A stretch of 64,000 nucleotides of DNA from Pseudo-nitzschia pungens (taxonomy: Eukaryota; Bacillariophyta; Bacillariophyceae; Bacillariales; Bacillariaceae). The position numbers were made by a program, and so were the translations under genes. This document shows positions 63,791-64,000 of the stretch, piece by piece. The DNA is taken from the NCBI GenBank assembly GCA_037355855.1, contig CM074758.1, forward strand, positions 3,011,001 through 3,075,000. Direction: 5' to 3'. Within the stretch, counting starts at the first letter, position 1, and each line of letters opens with the position of its first letter. A model generated the notes under the pieces. It did no database searches. It saw only the letters and a program-made list of their open reading frames with translations, and was not told where the DNA came from.

Positions 63791-63931
63791 ACCGTGCCTT
63801 CAGCGCCACTGGCCCTGATTGCCAGTACAGCACTGCTGTCTGGGATGACGCATGGAGGAGAACTCCCAGAAAGGAGGGAAGGAACCTACAGAGATGAGCC
63901 CTGTTGCAACAAAACAAAATGTTCGAACTAA
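63791..63931 (+). CDS. Short conserved reading frame behind gag (element 5)
   Basis: Reads TVPSAPLALIASTALL, SGMTHGGELPERREGTYRDE, then PCCNKTKCSN and stop. Relative to gag it is in the -1 frame and open upstream to 63668, so it overlaps the gag end; a -1 frameshift could fuse the two. No slippery site was identified. Confidence 0.35.
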   Translation, partial: TVPSAPLALIASTALLSGMTHGGELPERREGTYRDEPCCNKTKCSN

Positions 63932-64000
63932 AATCAAAGCGCTCAAGACCGATCCAACGTGACGGCGACAATCAACCAAATAAAATAAAAGATTCAAAGA

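Larger units (their letters stand above)
62239..64000 (+). mobile_element. Gag-only-family LTR element 5 (runs off the window)
   Basis: LTR from 62239, leader, intact gag and the conserved short frame are seen; the 3' part is outside the window. The five bases ACAAG before the LTR should reappear after its 3' LTR. It is inserted in gag of element 4, so it is the younger of the two. Confidence 0.8.

Overview
The window looks like nuclear DNA of a diatom (stramenopile alga). Supporting signs are short GT-AG introns (84-295 bp), presequences that look like signal peptide plus plastid transit peptide, a diatom-style membrane protein with a short leucine-rich repeat (LRR) tail, a cyanobacterial/plastid-type DUF3727 protein, and large numbers of LTR, LINE and DNA transposons. 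The standard code fits every gene I could follow. No rRNA, tRNA or CRISPR array was found.

Region 1 (1-20 kb) is host DNA carrying single genes on both strands: a CofD/YvcK-like protein, a DUF3727 plastid protein (one intron), an RluA-type pseudouridine synthase (one intron), a secreted or plastid unknown, a four-BRCT protein of TopBP1/Dpb11 type (one intron), the mitochondrial complex II assembly factor SDHAF3, a small unknown, and an LRR membrane protein (one intron). One complete LTR element (6556-9767, TSD ACTGC) that encodes Gag but no Pol interrupts this region. Spacers between host genes are rich in TACCGGTA/AAGGTTAC-type words.

Region 2 (20-35 kb) is a nested transposon graveyard. 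A decayed pogo-like DDE transposase gene on the minus strand (about 22.7-34.7 kb) was hit three times within about 93 bp of its coding sequence: by an element now reduced to a solo LTR (25258-25603), by a nearly intact Ty3/gypsy element (25628-31484) and by a second Gag-only element (31559-34634). Each keeps its own 5-bp target duplication, and the old reading frame can be followed across the three junctions.

Region 3 (35357-60785) appears to be one 25.4-kb DNA transposon: 22-bp imperfect terminal inverted repeats, a 2-bp target duplication (CA), and flanks that rejoin to match a related unoccupied sequence at about 21.88-21.99 kb. It carries several satellite arrays, a 2-oxoglutarate/Fe(II) oxygenase-like gene, a gutted second copy of that gene module, an unknown convergent gene, a 1043-aa CMC/Plavaka-like transposase, a spliced 523-aa coiled-coil accessory protein and a subterminal array of about 22-bp repeats. 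An 8.16-kb LINE lies inside it, flanked by 1575-bp direct copies of the host element.

Region 4 (60.8-64 kb) holds two more Gag-only LTR elements, one inserted in the gag gene of the other. The younger has an intact 340-aa Gag and runs off the window.

The strongest candidate for an undescribed system is the 25-kb transposon with its oxygenase cargo, which recalls the known partnership of TET/JBP oxygenases with KDZ transposons in fungi. Next are the Gag-only LTR family and the perfect palindromes that occupy the primer-binding position of both LTR families here.
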